NCBI RefSeq assembly: GCF_000002875.2
Contig: NC_009416.2
Location: 379,501-443,500, forward strand
Direction: 5' to 3'
DNA length: 64,000 nucleotides
Origin: Leishmania infantum JPCM5
Taxonomy: Eukaryota > Euglenozoa > Kinetoplastea > Trypanosomatida > Trypanosomatidae
The notes below the pieces were generated by a model that made no database searches, had not been told where the DNA came from, and saw only the letters and a list, made by a program, of their open reading frames with translations. Made by a program: the position numbers and the translations under genes. How positions within the stretch are numbered: position 1 is the stretch's first letter; each line of letters opens with the position of its first letter. This document shows, piece by piece, positions 42,930 through 52,798 of this stretch.

Positions 42930-43544
42930 ATGGTTCTCGTGCTTGTCGTGGGTGACACGTGGGTGCCGCAGCGGGCCAGTGGCGTCCCGGAGGTGTTTTG
43001 CAAGATGTTCTCGCCTGGTCGCGTTCACAAGCTGTTGATCACGGGTGGCGTCGGCAGCAAGGAAATGTACGACTACTTGCGCACGATTGCCCCAGAGGTG
43101 CACTGTGTGACGAGCAGCGTCGACCGGCAATGGACAGATCACATGCCCGAGAGCGTCGTACTGACGGTTGAAGGCCTCAAGCTCGGGCTGATTCATGGTC
43201 ACCAAGTACCAGTGGGAGACAAAGACTCGCTCGCGGCCGTGCAGCGGGAGCTGGATGTGGACGTGCTGGTGTCGGGCTCTACACACCAGTCGAAGTACTT
43301 CGAGTTTGATTCCCACCTCTTTGTCAACCCAGGCTCTCTTAGCGGCGCGGACACAGAGTACGACGTGAATGTTGTGCCCTCCTTCATGCTATTGGACATA
43401 CAGGACAAGTCTGTGGTCACCTTCATTTACCAGTATCACCCGGAGGACGATACCGGCGGCGGCGGCACCGCTAGCGAGGACTTGGCGGCGACTGGGATAG
43501 TGCCTGGCCTCAGGATCAAGAAGAAGGAATGGGCTAAGGAGTGA
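42930..43544 (+). CDS. VPS29: Retromer subunit VPS29
   Basis: A 204-residue metallophosphoesterase-fold protein of the retromer complex, which recycles receptors from endosomes to the Golgi or plasma membrane. The N-terminus MVLVLVVGDTWVP, the LKLGLIHGHQVPVGD core, the NPGSLSGA segment and the VVPSFMLLDIQ strand match VPS29 closely over its whole length. Residues that line the metal site in animal VPS29 are partly lost: the DLH motif reads DTW, the GN pair reads GG, and the HTH motif reads STH. VPS29 is regarded as a scaffold without strong phosphatase activity, so this is compatible with function. The C-terminus has a Gly-rich and basic extension of about 20 residues. The frame reaches 42882 only by a TTG codon, so ATG 42930 is used. 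Identification is secure. Confidence 0.95.
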   Translation: MVLVLVVGDTWVPQRASGVPEVFCKMFSPGRVHKLLITGGVGSKEMYDYLRTIAPEVHCVTSSVDRQWTDHMPESVVLTVEGLKLGLIHGHQVPVGDKDSLAAVQRELDVDVLVSGSTHQSKYFEFDSHLFVNPGSLSGADTEYDVNVVPSFMLLDIQDKSVVTFIYQYHPEDDTGGGGTASEDLAATGIVPGLRIKKKEWAKE

Positions 43545-45089
43545 AACTCCTGCGTGTTTGCGATTCAGCGTTTGATGCGGCTCTCTCCCTCCCTCCTTCC
43601 CCCCTTTGTGGCCTGGTACACGGCCGTTGGCGCCGCTCTGGGTTCGTCATTTCCTTTTCGTTCTGTAGCATGTCTGTGCGGGCAGAGAGCACGTTTCCTG
43701 TGCTTTAGTACTTCAGTCATCAGCGGGGCAATGGTGCGAAGATGACATCTGGCATGCCCTGGAGTTGGTCGCCTCGTGGAGCCGTCAGGTGTTTAGGAGG
43801 CTCCGACTTGTGGTTGTGCGCGTTTCTGTCTGTGCGTGATGCGTAGCGGAGCCAGTACAAGGCACCTCCTCACCTTTACTGTCTTCCCTGTCTGGACGCT
43901 ACCTTGGCAGCATTCTATTTTGTTGTTGCCGGGATTCGATCCCTGTTTGTGCTCCGTTGCTTCACGCTGCCTCCTCCTTTCTCGGTGGCTTCCCCGTCCC
44001 CTCTACCACTTCCTTTGGCTTTGTATCCTCTGGCTATTCTTGTGGCGCTTCTCCACCCTCTTCGACGTTTTGTGACGGCCATGGGTTGCGGTTCATTCTG
44101 CTCTCTGCGAATCAGCGTCAGGCACTCGTGCGACTAGCCGATGGCGGCCGCGTTCTCCCAAAAAGCTCCTGCCGCTTGTATGTCTGAGCGCCAGAGAATG
44201 AAAGTTCAAGGAGCGAATAAAAAGACAGAAGACGATCGAGCGACCTTAGGTACCGTAGCAGGATGTGGGAGTTGTGCTGACGGTGCCACAGTCTGGTGAG
44301 TTCACGACAGTCGAGTGCGCGTGTGCGCGAGAGAGCAGCCCTGTTACCGCACGCCTCTGTCTCGATTCAAAAATGACGCTTCGAGACTCGCACCGATGCA
44401 CAATAACCCATCTGCCCACGCTCACAGGCACTTCATCAAGCACCGCCGACTCCGTATGTATGCCCCGCACCGTCCCCTGCGCAAAAACTCCGCAACGATG
44501 CAGCGCTCTTGATGCTCATCTTCCTTAGTGTTCCACCTTTTCCCTCCTTTCATCTCTGTCTCCGTGCCCGTCTCTTTCCTTTCCACACCGTTACGCCTAC
44601 CGACGCGTGCCTGCACATATTCTTCTCTGTGTGGGATCTTACCGCCCTCCCCCCTCCCGTACCTCCTCTCCCTCGCCGTTCTCTTTATTCGTCAGTCGCT
44701 GGCAAAGAGTGTCTTTTGTTTCAGTGCAGTTGATTGTCACGCCAGACGAGAGTCCCTGCAACATCGGACGCACTCCCTCACGTGTTGCCCGTGCTGAACA
44801 CCGCGTGCCATAGAAGAGCCCCCTCGCTCCCTCTCCAAAAAAAAAAAAACACACGGAAAGGAAGACTCGCGCCCTTCGCTGGAGATACATTTGAGGCGTT
44901 TGGCTGAATTCATTGTGACCTCCTCGTTTTAGCTTTCTGTGAGCCACGCGTTGTGCTTGTTGTGGGGTGCTCTCGTCCTGCTGTTGTGCAAAGACAGCGA
45001 CACAGCGTCGCCTCGTCACTACCCCTTGTCGCTCGAGAACGGCAGCGGCTTATTTTCCCTTCCCTCAGCCACACCGCTACCGATCTCCG
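43545..45089 (+). other. Intergenic region between VPS29 and DNAI2
   Basis: About 1.5 kb of pyrimidine-rich spacer. No gene is seen. It contains an A12 run near 44839, and the stretch before DNAI2 carries the splice signal. Confidence 0.6.
44917..44932 (+). promoter_or_regulatory. Candidate trans-splice acceptor, DNAI2
   Basis: A short pyrimidine tract (ACCTCCTCGTTTTAG) with AG at 44931-44932, 158 nt upstream of the ATG. Confidence 0.45.
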
Positions 45090-46895
45090 ATGACGGAGAT
45101 TACGTACAGCTACTCGCGGCCGGCCCGCGAGTTTGGCCGCATGCCGGAGTTTCAGGCGAACGACAGCGAAATTATCGTCGACATTGCACCAAATGAGGTG
45201 ATCAAGGACACTTTCACATCGCAGAACCCCAAGGAGAGCCAGGTGCAGAATGTGCCGCAGCTGTCCGAGGCGAGCACGAATACCGAGTCCGTGCGCATCA
45301 AAAATCACGCACAATATCACGGTGAGGGTGGCTGGCCGCACGCCGTCGACCCGACCGAGTTCGAGGAGAAGATGAAGTATTGCAAGAAAGTGGAGCGGGA
45401 GGAGGTCTACCTGCAGACGTGCGCGCGACTTGCTGAGCAGTGCGTCGAGTGCTGCGTGAAACAGAACACGGCGATGGACATATACGGCCACTACTTCCCC
45501 GAAGCTCCGCCGGATGAGGAGGAGACGATGGGGCCTGCATCGCTGAAGGTCTGGGCGGTGCTGAAGGATCCATCCGAGGAGAAACGCACGGCGGCGGCTC
45601 TGTCGTGGCAGAACGAGGGCCGCCGGATTGCCGTGGCCTATTCACGACTCAAGTTCCAGAGCCAGACGCCGACGATGAGCACGAACTCGCACATTTGGGA
45701 CATAATGAACCACAACGAGCCTGTCGAGACGCTCGTCACGCCGTCGCCACTGTGCAGCATCGAGTACTACTCAAAGGATCCTCACCTGATCGCGGGTGGG
45801 AGCTGGAACGGTGTCGTGCAGTTCTGGGACACCCGCCAGCCGAACCGGCCGGCCGCCCGCTCCCTCATCGAGGAGAGCCACAAGGATCCGGTATGGGCCC
45901 TGAAGTGGCTGCAAAGCAAGTCTGGCGAACTACTATCCGTCTCCACGGACGGAAACGTCTTTGTGTGGGACTGCCGTCTGCCGGAGAAGCCGATGACAAT
46001 TCATTCCATTGCCGAGGACAACTTAGTGCTGCAGCCGCGCAGCAACGACGGCGGCGCCCGGGGCGTCCTCGGCGGCCTGTGCCTCGACTACGACCCGCAG
46101 GTGGGTGGGCCGGCCAAGTACATGATCGGCACCGAGCAGGGTACGATCTTGTCGTGCAATCGCAAGGGCAAGACCCAGCACGAGAAGCTACTGCCGAACA
46201 CCTTCAACGGCCACCACGGGCCGGTCTACAGCGTGCAGCGCAACCCCGTCTTCTCCAAGTACTTCCTCACCGTCGGCGATTGGACGGCGCGCTTGTGGTT
46301 CGAGGACTTCAAGTTCACGCCCATGTTTAGCACTTTCTACCACAAGGCATACTTGACCTGTGGTGTGTGGCACACTGTGCGACCCGGCGTCTTTTTCACG
46401 ACTCGCATGGACGGGTACGTGGATGTGTGGGATTTGATGCTGCGCCAGACCACGCCCTCCGTGTCCTTCCAGGTGTCTGACTATGCCTTGCACACCATCA
46501 AGCCCTCGCAGAGCGGCAACTATGTCGCCACTGGCGGCATCGACGGCAATGTGTCGCTGATAGAGCTGTCTCCGTCGCTGTGCACGCAGGCTCCAGATGA
46601 GAAGAATGTCATCGGCACTCTTTTGGAGAACGAAAGCCTGCGGGACAAGAATCTTGATCGAGCCATGAAGGAGAAGCGTGCGGTGGAGCGTCAGCGTCAG
46701 CGTCGCACCACACACCTCTCCGGGATCACCAGAACGCCGGCGACCGAGGAAGCCGCGCTGGATGACGTTGCCGCGAAGTACATTGAGAAGGTGAACGCCG
46801 AGAAGGCCGAAGACATCCACACCCGCGAAGAAACTGATGCGGTGCGACTCAAGGCCCTGGAGGACCTGGAGGACGGCATAGATCTCTACGACTAG
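45090..46895 (+). CDS. DNAI2: Axonemal outer-arm dynein intermediate chain 2 (DNAI2/IC69)
   Basis: A 601-residue protein of the flagellar outer dynein arm, where the two intermediate chains dock the heavy chains to the doublet microtubule. The N-terminus (MTEITYSYSRPAREFG, then an IVDIAPNE segment) and the HGEGGWP motif near residues 77-83 match DNAI2 rather than DNAI1. WD40 repeats cover about residues 150-500; the clearest contain NGVVQFWD, GNVFVWD, WTARLWFED, GYVDVWD and GNVSLIEL. The C-terminal 80 residues are charged and helical with KEKRAVERQRQRR, ending in an acidic stretch. The length agrees with the family. The frame extends upstream to 44967 without a start that fits the family, so ATG 45090 is chosen. 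With the jouberin-like gene it is the second flagellar gene in the window. Confidence 0.95.
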   Translation: MTEITYSYSRPAREFGRMPEFQANDSEIIVDIAPNEVIKDTFTSQNPKESQVQNVPQLSEASTNTESVRIKNHAQYHGEGGWPHAVDPTEFEEKMKYCKKVEREEVYLQTCARLAEQCVECCVKQNTAMDIYGHYFPEAPPDEEETMGPASLKVWAVLKDPSEEKRTAAALSWQNEGRRIAVAYSRLKFQSQTPTMSTNSHIWDIMNHNEPVETLVTPSPLCSIEYYSKDPHLIAGGSWNGVVQFWDTRQPNRPAARSLIEESHKDPVWALKWLQSKSGELLSVSTDGNVFVWDCRLPEKPMTIHSIAEDNLVLQPRSNDGGARGVLGGLCLDYDPQVGGPAKYMIGTEQGTILSCNRKGKTQHEKLLPNTFNGHHGPVYSVQRNPVFSKYFLTVGDWTARLWFEDFKFTPMFSTFYHKAYLTCGVWHTVRPGVFFTTRMDGYVDVWDLMLRQTTPSVSFQVSDYALHTIKPSQSGNYVATGGIDGNVSLIELSPSLCTQAPDEKNVIGTLLENESLRDKNLDRAMKEKRAVERQRQRRTTHLSGITRTPATEEAALDDVAAKYIEKVNAEKAEDIHTREETDAVRLKALEDLEDGIDLYD

Positions 46896-47443
46896 TCTGC
46901 TGGTATTGCCCCACCAGCTTGTCTCGTGGTTGCTGTTGCCCGCCCAGGCTATAATAAGCAGATGCCATAGCGGGCTGAGCCACTGGTGCAGGGGTGCTGG
47001 CTGGTGGTGAGAGAAACACCGGAGACTGCCCTGCTGAGAGTGAAATGACGGCTCTCTTTCTGTTGCTTTTCTCATTTGAAGGCAGCTCCCGCTCCTTCGC
47101 TGCTGCGCAGGAGCTGCAACGCGGTTTTTGTGTGCTGGTTCGTGATTAAAACCGCGGCGGCGCTGCTTGTGGAGGTTTTGCTTTGCTGGTTAGGAGGCGC
47201 CGCTTTGCCCGATTGTCTTGGCTGGGCCACTCGCCACCCAGTGCCGCGTCCTTTTTTTTTTTCATCCCCGTCCTCACTCGCTGTGTGTAGGCGTGCGCAG
47301 ACTCGGTGCGAGTCTCCGTCTCTCTCTCTCTCCCCCTCTACAAGCGGACATGACGGTGCGCGTTGCTTGTTCATGTACTATACACAATGACGGGGGAATG
47401 TTAAGTGGAGTGGATGACGGTGGCAAAGAGGGCGCTCGGCAAA

Positions 47444-47469
47444 GGAGGTGGTGGTGGTGGTGGGGGGGG
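47444..47469. repeat. (GGT)n and G-run
   Basis: About five GGT units running into nine G in spacer DNA. Confidence 0.8.
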
Positions 47470-48518
47470 ATGTACAGCGTCTCGGAATGCATCGGCCGAA
47501 GAGGCTACGTCGACGTGTCGCGTCCCCTCCGCCTTCTTTCTCGTTCGCCTCCCATCGGCGTTGCCTTTGCTCGCCGTCTCTCTCCTGTGGTTCTTTGAGA
47601 TGTACATAGGTGGCAGTGGCACACAGCGATATTATGGTCACACGTAAACTCGCTCATTCTCTCGGCGGCACGCGCACACACACGCACACACAGACACGCA
47701 CTAATAGTGAGTTGAACGCTGGCGTGCCAATTTGTGCGTGTGTCGTTGTGTGTGGCCCATCGGTGTGCCTCCGCTCCCCCCGGCCACCCCCTCCTCTTCA
47801 TCTCTACATTTGTCGCAAGCCTTCCCTCAACGATTTTGTTGTTTTGATGTGGATACACAATAGACACGCAAATTTAAAAAGAAACTCCCTGAAGTGGGCA
47901 ACTACGTGTGTCGTGTCGTTTGGTAAAAGGCGAAGCAGCTGCTGCATGGCGCGGTCGCAGCGGAGCCCACCGTGCCTGTATCCGTAGGCCTGCGCGGTTG
48001 AGGCAGTGGAGCCTGCGCAGTCTGGTGAAAGGTCGACGCGCGTGAGACGGCAAACGTGTACGCTCATGCTGAGTGAAGGCGTCGTGCACGCTCCAAGGTT
48101 TCGGGCAGCAGAATGGAGTACGACTATCGTCTCCGGCTGACCGTTGTCGAGTCCCTCGTTTCCTTGCCTTGCAAACCGCGTTTTCGAAAAGCCGTTGCTA
48201 CTTTATCAGCGCTGTTTTCCGGTAGGGTTACCACCCTGCTCTCCGCACTGTAGTGCTGGCTTGCCACTGTCCCTCCATCATCTCGTTCGGGCATGCGTCC
48301 CAACACTCTCTCCTGACGATGAACCACGTCAAAACCGACCTGCCACCCACCGTACTCGCACACAATTCTCATGTGGTGGCCAGATGTGTACGACGCCCTG
48401 TCAGACGTCGTTGCTGAAATTGTGCAGCGTCCCCCCTCTTCGTCACTTCGTCGTAAAATTGTTTGCCGCTTCGACAGCATACACACAACGAACGAAGTGC
48501 ACTTAACGCTTAGAATCT

Positions 48519-48540
48519 GCACCCTCTCACAGCTTTTTAG
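48519..48540 (+). promoter_or_regulatory. Candidate trans-splice acceptor, Sm-G
   Basis: Two candidate acceptors lie close together: CTCACAG at 48526-48532 and TTTTTAG at 48534-48540, 13 and 5 nt upstream of the ATG. Either would give a very short 5' UTR; a more distal acceptor is possible. Confidence 0.4.
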
Positions 48541-48545
48541 CAGCA

Positions 48546-48791
48546 ATGCCGGCGCACAAGACGCTTCCCAACCTCAACCACTTCATGGAGAAGCGGATTG
48601 TGGTGAAGATACAAGGTGGCCGCTCCATCTCCGGCGTGCTGCGCGGCGTCGACGAGCACATGAGCATCGTGCTACACGACGCCATGGATGAGACCCGCAA
48701 CGCAGCTGTCAGCGAGGAGGCCAGGTTGGCTCTCGGCACCACCGTGATTCGTGGCAGCGCCATCGTCGAGATCGTGAGCGCCGATGTTTGA
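48546..48791 (+). CDS. SNRPG: Small nuclear ribonucleoprotein Sm-G
   Basis: An 81-residue protein, the size of an Sm core subunit. The N-terminal [17 protein letters not shown] matches SmG (FMDK, then GGR) better than LSm7, and Sm motif 2 reads [10 protein letters not shown]. Sm-G is one of seven proteins forming the ring on spliceosomal snRNAs; in trypanosomatids these serve spliced-leader trans-splicing. In Sm motif 1 the usual MN pair is MS, so the base-contacting Asn is replaced by Ser. The loop between Sm1 and Sm2 is a few residues longer than in human SmG. The start ATG lies directly after candidate acceptors. LSm7 is the main alternative but is less likely given the N-terminal match. 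Confidence 0.9.
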   Translation: MPAHKTLPNLNHFMEKRIVVKIQGGRSISGVLRGVDEHMSIVLHDAMDETRNAAVSEEARLALGTTVIRGSAIVEIVSADV

Positions 48792-50124
48792 GAAGGTCAG
48801 AGAACGTATGTGCACCAGGACGAACTGGGGTCGCATGTAAAGGATCTTTTAGTCGTGCCGCACCGTCGGCGGAAAGAGGGCTGACGTGGCCACCTGAGCA
48901 GCATACGTTTTCGTAAATAAATGAGAAGTCGGTGTGCGTGTGTGTCTTCTTGCCTGGGGGAGTGTCGTCTTTGTTGGATGATGAGAGAACTCTTTTTGTG
49001 TGTGTGTGTGTGTTCGTGTGTCTCCGTATGTCCGTCTCTGCGTGCCTGGTTTTTGCCCAGCGCCTTCAGCCCAGCTCCTGCTCTCCCTCATCTCTCGGCC
49101 TCTTTCGATTTGTCGGTCATCTCCCTTTGCTGCCGCAAGACACGGAACGGTGCGTGCCGACGCGGGTGAGGGACATGGGCTGTGCAGGCGAAAGCTGCCC
49201 GCGGATGCGATGAGACGTGGCGCGAGGACGTACACCCTGCAACAGAACAGAATCCCCATCGCAGACAACACGAATAGTCGAAGGTGGTGGACGGATCCAC
49301 TCATGGCTAGATACGGAGCACAGCAGAACGTGAGTGCGGGAGAGTCCGCGCGCCGCCTCGTGCTCTTGTGCGTTGCCTTCCGATCTCCGCGCATCCTTGC
49401 TCTGACACAGGGCTGGCGCTCGGCTCGTTGCGTGATGACCGCGACCGCGTGCCGTGCGGCGCGACAAAGCCCACACGCACTCACCACTCGGATACCAAGC
49501 TCGCGAGCTGCTTCACATGCTGCCTGTACGTCTGCTTCTTCCGTGACGTTCCTCGTTACTCTTCTTCCCGCGTCCTTTGACACTGTCTCTACCCGCTGCT
49601 CTCTCTCTCTGTCTGTCTGTCTCACTTTCGCAGCTGCGAACATCAACAACTCCCTATTGCCGTACCGTGTCGCACGTGACTCCACGAAGAACGGAGTGCC
49701 AGGACATCGAGTGCACTCGTCTCGTTTTGTGTTCTCTAGCTCTTTTTTTTTTACTGTTTCTTCTTTGGGCGCTCTCCGAGTCGCTTGTCTCTCGCTCCTC
49801 TCTGTCCGTTGCACCCGCCACCGGCCAGGGATCACCGGGTGCAAGCACCAAGGAAGCCGCCGACACCCGCGCGCTGGCAGACACTCGATATTGTCTCCTC
49901 CTCGACTCACCAGGGTAGGAACTCTACGCATAGCATTAGCATGTAGAAACGCAAGCCCAACCACGGACCGCTGCTCTTCTCTTTTTAGTCGTCCCGTTTA
50001 GCCGTTACTGTCGCATGTGTGCCGGTCATTCCCTCGCGCCGTTCATCACCTTACACGCTTCTGCGCGTACCTGTCTCTAAGGTCGGGCACGACTCGAAGA
50101 GCACAAAAAACAACAACCACGACA
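48792..50124 (+). other. Intergenic region between Sm-G and the small TM protein
   Basis: About 1.3 kb. A TG-rich patch lies at 48933-48950 and 48998-49020, a GC-richer stretch at 49140-49470, and T runs near 49740. Long open frames on both strands (333 codons + and 371 codons -) are low complexity and not accepted as genes. Confidence 0.6.
49971..49988 (+). promoter_or_regulatory. Candidate trans-splice acceptor, small TM protein gene
   Basis: A pyrimidine tract (CTGCTCTTCTCTTTTTAG) with AG at 49987-49988, 137 nt upstream of the ATG. Confidence 0.55.
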
Positions 50125-50691
50125 ATGGCAGGCTTAGACGTTGCCTGGATCCCGTTTACGGTGATGTACTTGCTGTACCTCATCCCACCGACCCTGATGG
50201 AGGTATACTCGTACTACAGTCGTGGCGGTCTCGTCCGCTACGAGGATCTCAAGTACGATGATAGCTTCTGTCCACAGTACCAATGGAACCGCGACACGGA
50301 GGTGTACTACAAGCGCTTCCTCGACCGCCCGACTAGCGAGGCGGGCAAGGCGTTTTTTTCGTGGCTGGACTGGAGTTCGGAGTCCTACGACCGTACCATT
50401 TACATCCTGCGTCGAAACTTAGCAAAGCAGGACGGCGAGGTGAGTCCGTGGTGGCGGTACGTTTACGGCCCCTTCATCTTCAACTGGCCCAAGAAGACCT
50501 GGCTGCGCGGCGACGATGCCGCATGCCGGAAGGCGCCGGCGTGGGGTGTGGGCGGCGAGGCGCGTGCCCGCAAAGAATACGAGGAGGCTAAGGCAAAGGG
50601 CTTCAACAAGAACTACCATTACCAGATTATGCGCAAGATACGCCGTGAGCAGGCGCTGAAGGCGGCACAGGTGAAGGCGGCGATTGAGTGA
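50125..50691 (+). CDS. Conserved-looking small single-TM protein, function unknown
   Basis: A 188-residue protein. Residues about 8-28 form one hydrophobic helix near the N-terminus (WIPFTVMYLLYLIPPTLM), followed by a Tyr/Trp- and Arg-rich soluble part and a basic, helical C-terminus (MRKIRREQALKAAQVKAA). Trp- and Tyr-rich segments such as SPWWRYVYGPFIFNWPKKTW suggest a protein packed against membrane or other subunits. There is no cleavable signal peptide that I can see. The layout resembles small accessory subunits of mitochondrial membrane complexes, but I do not recognise the family. Codon usage and GC content match the neighbouring real genes. The frame is open upstream to 50017 but the ATG at 50125 is in a better context after the splice signal. 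Real gene likely; function not assigned. Confidence 0.75.
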   Translation: MAGLDVAWIPFTVMYLLYLIPPTLMEVYSYYSRGGLVRYEDLKYDDSFCPQYQWNRDTEVYYKRFLDRPTSEAGKAFFSWLDWSSESYDRTIYILRRNLAKQDGEVSPWWRYVYGPFIFNWPKKTWLRGDDAACRKAPAWGVGGEARARKEYEEAKAKGFNKNYHYQIMRKIRREQALKAAQVKAAIE

Positions 50692-52798
50692 AGAGGACGG
50701 GGGACAAGCCGAACATGTGATTGCTCGACCGTCTTCATGATCGGATTCTGTGTTTCTCTTTCTTGTCGCATGTATGTGCTGTTGCCCTCCCCGATGCGAA
50801 CGCTGGGTTTGTCCTCTCTTCGTGGTTTGTTTTCAAGAGTGAGGGTATGTGTGTAGTGGAGCTGTTGTGCTCGTGCTTGAGCGTCGGCTCCTTCATAGCA
50901 TCTGTTGTCGTTTTGTGATCGGCGCCTCTGGGACGCTGTAGCATCCTGTTCCAGGCCTTCTCCGTGTGCTTTATTTGCATTCCTCTCTCTGTTCGTGGAC
51001 GCTTGCTAGTTTTGTTCATGCGTGTGCGCGCGCGCAACTGTGGTGGACAATGCGCGCCCGACGACATCCCCACCCCCTCCATGTTATTCTGCCTGCCAAG
51101 AGACGAAATAGAAAGCAAGCAACGAAGAGAGCACGACATGCCAAGCGAAGCGGCGCTTACGAACGGAAGCCTTGGGCGCACAGCCCCTCCCCCCCCCAAC
51201 GCGGCTAACCCACTCTGTGCTCCTTGTTTCGAAGCGAAACATCAACCCTCCCTGTCTCGAGTGTGCACACGCGCACACCTATCTATATAGAGAGGTGGTA
51301 TGCTTCTGAATCCGCTGAACCGGGTCTGTAGTGCGTCGCCCAAGAATCACCGCCTCTACCTGAACAGCGGTTGCTGCGACACGTTACTTCTCAATGCTGT
51401 CTTCCCCCCCCTCCGGCCTCTCTCGCTCCTGTTACCTCACACGTGCTACATTCCTTGTTTGGTTGGCCGTGCTGTAACAACACCAAACGGGCAAACAATG
51501 TTTTCCCCCCCTTTTCACGGATTATAACCTATGCGCACCCGTTCTCCGAACGCATCTGCCCACCAACGCGCACGCGCACCGACTTGACATTGCAAGTCGA
51601 GCTAAGTGATTGTACTTCTTCGCTGCGTACGGGTTCACGATCTCTCTCCTCTTTTTTGTTTTTGAATATTTGCACTCGTGTCATCGGCGTTCCCGTCTAT
51701 CACGCAAGCCAGACGAGCACGCCTTCACTCTCCCCCTCCTTCATCTTCTTCCACACCCCAGGGGTGATCCATTTTGCAAGCTGTGGGCCTCCCCACAGTG
51801 CGTGTCCGTGTGTCTGAGGGCCTTTTCACGCCTAGCGAGGGTATCCTCTACGGACACACGAAGCGGCGCCTCTCAGTCGAGCAGAGAGGCCCTCGATTTT
51901 CCACTCTCGCTCGCCCTGTGGGGTGCATACGTGAAACGGCACCCCTGCGAAACTGTGTGGTTGCCGTGCGTGCGCCATCGACAGCTGTGTCGATCCCTTG
52001 CTTTTTTTTTGTTTGCGCCGTATAGGTGGGCCGTAGCTAACGAGGCTCGTTGTCGACCCTCTCTCTCTCTGGTGTAAAGTGGGCGGCTGTCGCCACTGCA
52101 CAGAGGCGTAGAAGTGAGCATCGCTTGCTGAAGATATCCCTTCAATGCTATTCCGCTAAGGACCCCTCCTCGTCAGTCGCCCTCGTCACCACGCGCGCTC
52201 ATCGTTTTGATTTTTCTTTGTCTTCGCCTCGTTTGTGTGTATCTCCTTCTGCATCAGGGGTCTTAATTCGCAGAAGACCAGAGCTGCCTGGCAGGTCCCC
52301 ACTCCCCTCACCCCCTCCTCTCCTTCCCTTTCACTGTCTTGCCTTCTTCCTTGGTCTTACCGCCTTCATTGGCCCCCGCTTCTTAGACTTCATCTGGCGA
52401 CCTGTTGCCCTCTGTCGCTGAGGTGCAGGTCGCTTGGAGACTTTCGCTAATTTATCCGCGAGGTCGTTGTCTGCGAGTCACGCTGCTGATATTCTATTTT
52501 GTGGACTCTCGGTTCTCTCAACTGCTTCCGTCTGACGTTGCTGCCGTGCAAGTGCATCGTGTTGCCTCGCGTGCTCTCGCTCGCGTTGCCATCTCCTGCG
52601 GTGTTGTTGTCGAGCGACAAGGTCATTTCGTTTTTCTGTTGTTGTTGATTGCTTTTCAGCCCACCCGTCTCCCTCCCCCTCTGCGTTTCCTTGTATACCC
52701 TGCCTTGACGGCTGCTGGTGCAGATTCTTGTGCGCCACTCTGAGCACCCCTCAGCCACGATACATTCCGTGTGACGTGCTCACCCTAGACGCGGAAAC
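50692..52798 (+). other. Intergenic region before the HECT ligase gene
   Basis: About 2.1 kb of mixed T- and C-rich spacer. It includes C runs near 51188 and 51405. No credible gene is seen. Confidence 0.6.
52625..52659 (+). promoter_or_regulatory. Probable trans-splice acceptor, HECT ligase
   Basis: A T-rich tract (about 52626-52657) ends with CAG; AG at 52658-52659, 140 nt upstream of the ATG. A second, C-rich tract with AG at 52722-52723 is an alternative. Confidence 0.55.

Larger units (their letters stand above)
46896..48545 (+). other. Intergenic region between DNAI2 and Sm-G
   Basis: About 1.65 kb of spacer. It includes a GGT/G-rich tract at 47440-47470, an AC-rich patch at 47673-47698 and T runs near 47250. 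No credible gene is seen. Confidence 0.6.

Noticed and set aside
48849..49964. 371-codon - strand frame
   Set aside because: Antisense to the cluster, Arg/Thr/His-rich low complexity, no recognisable domain; typical of purine-rich complement strands here.
49000..50001. 333-codon + strand frame upstream of the small TM protein
   Set aside because: It starts in a TG microsatellite, is rich in Ser/Arg/Cys without structure, runs through the splice signal of the next gene, and is matched by an even longer antisense frame.
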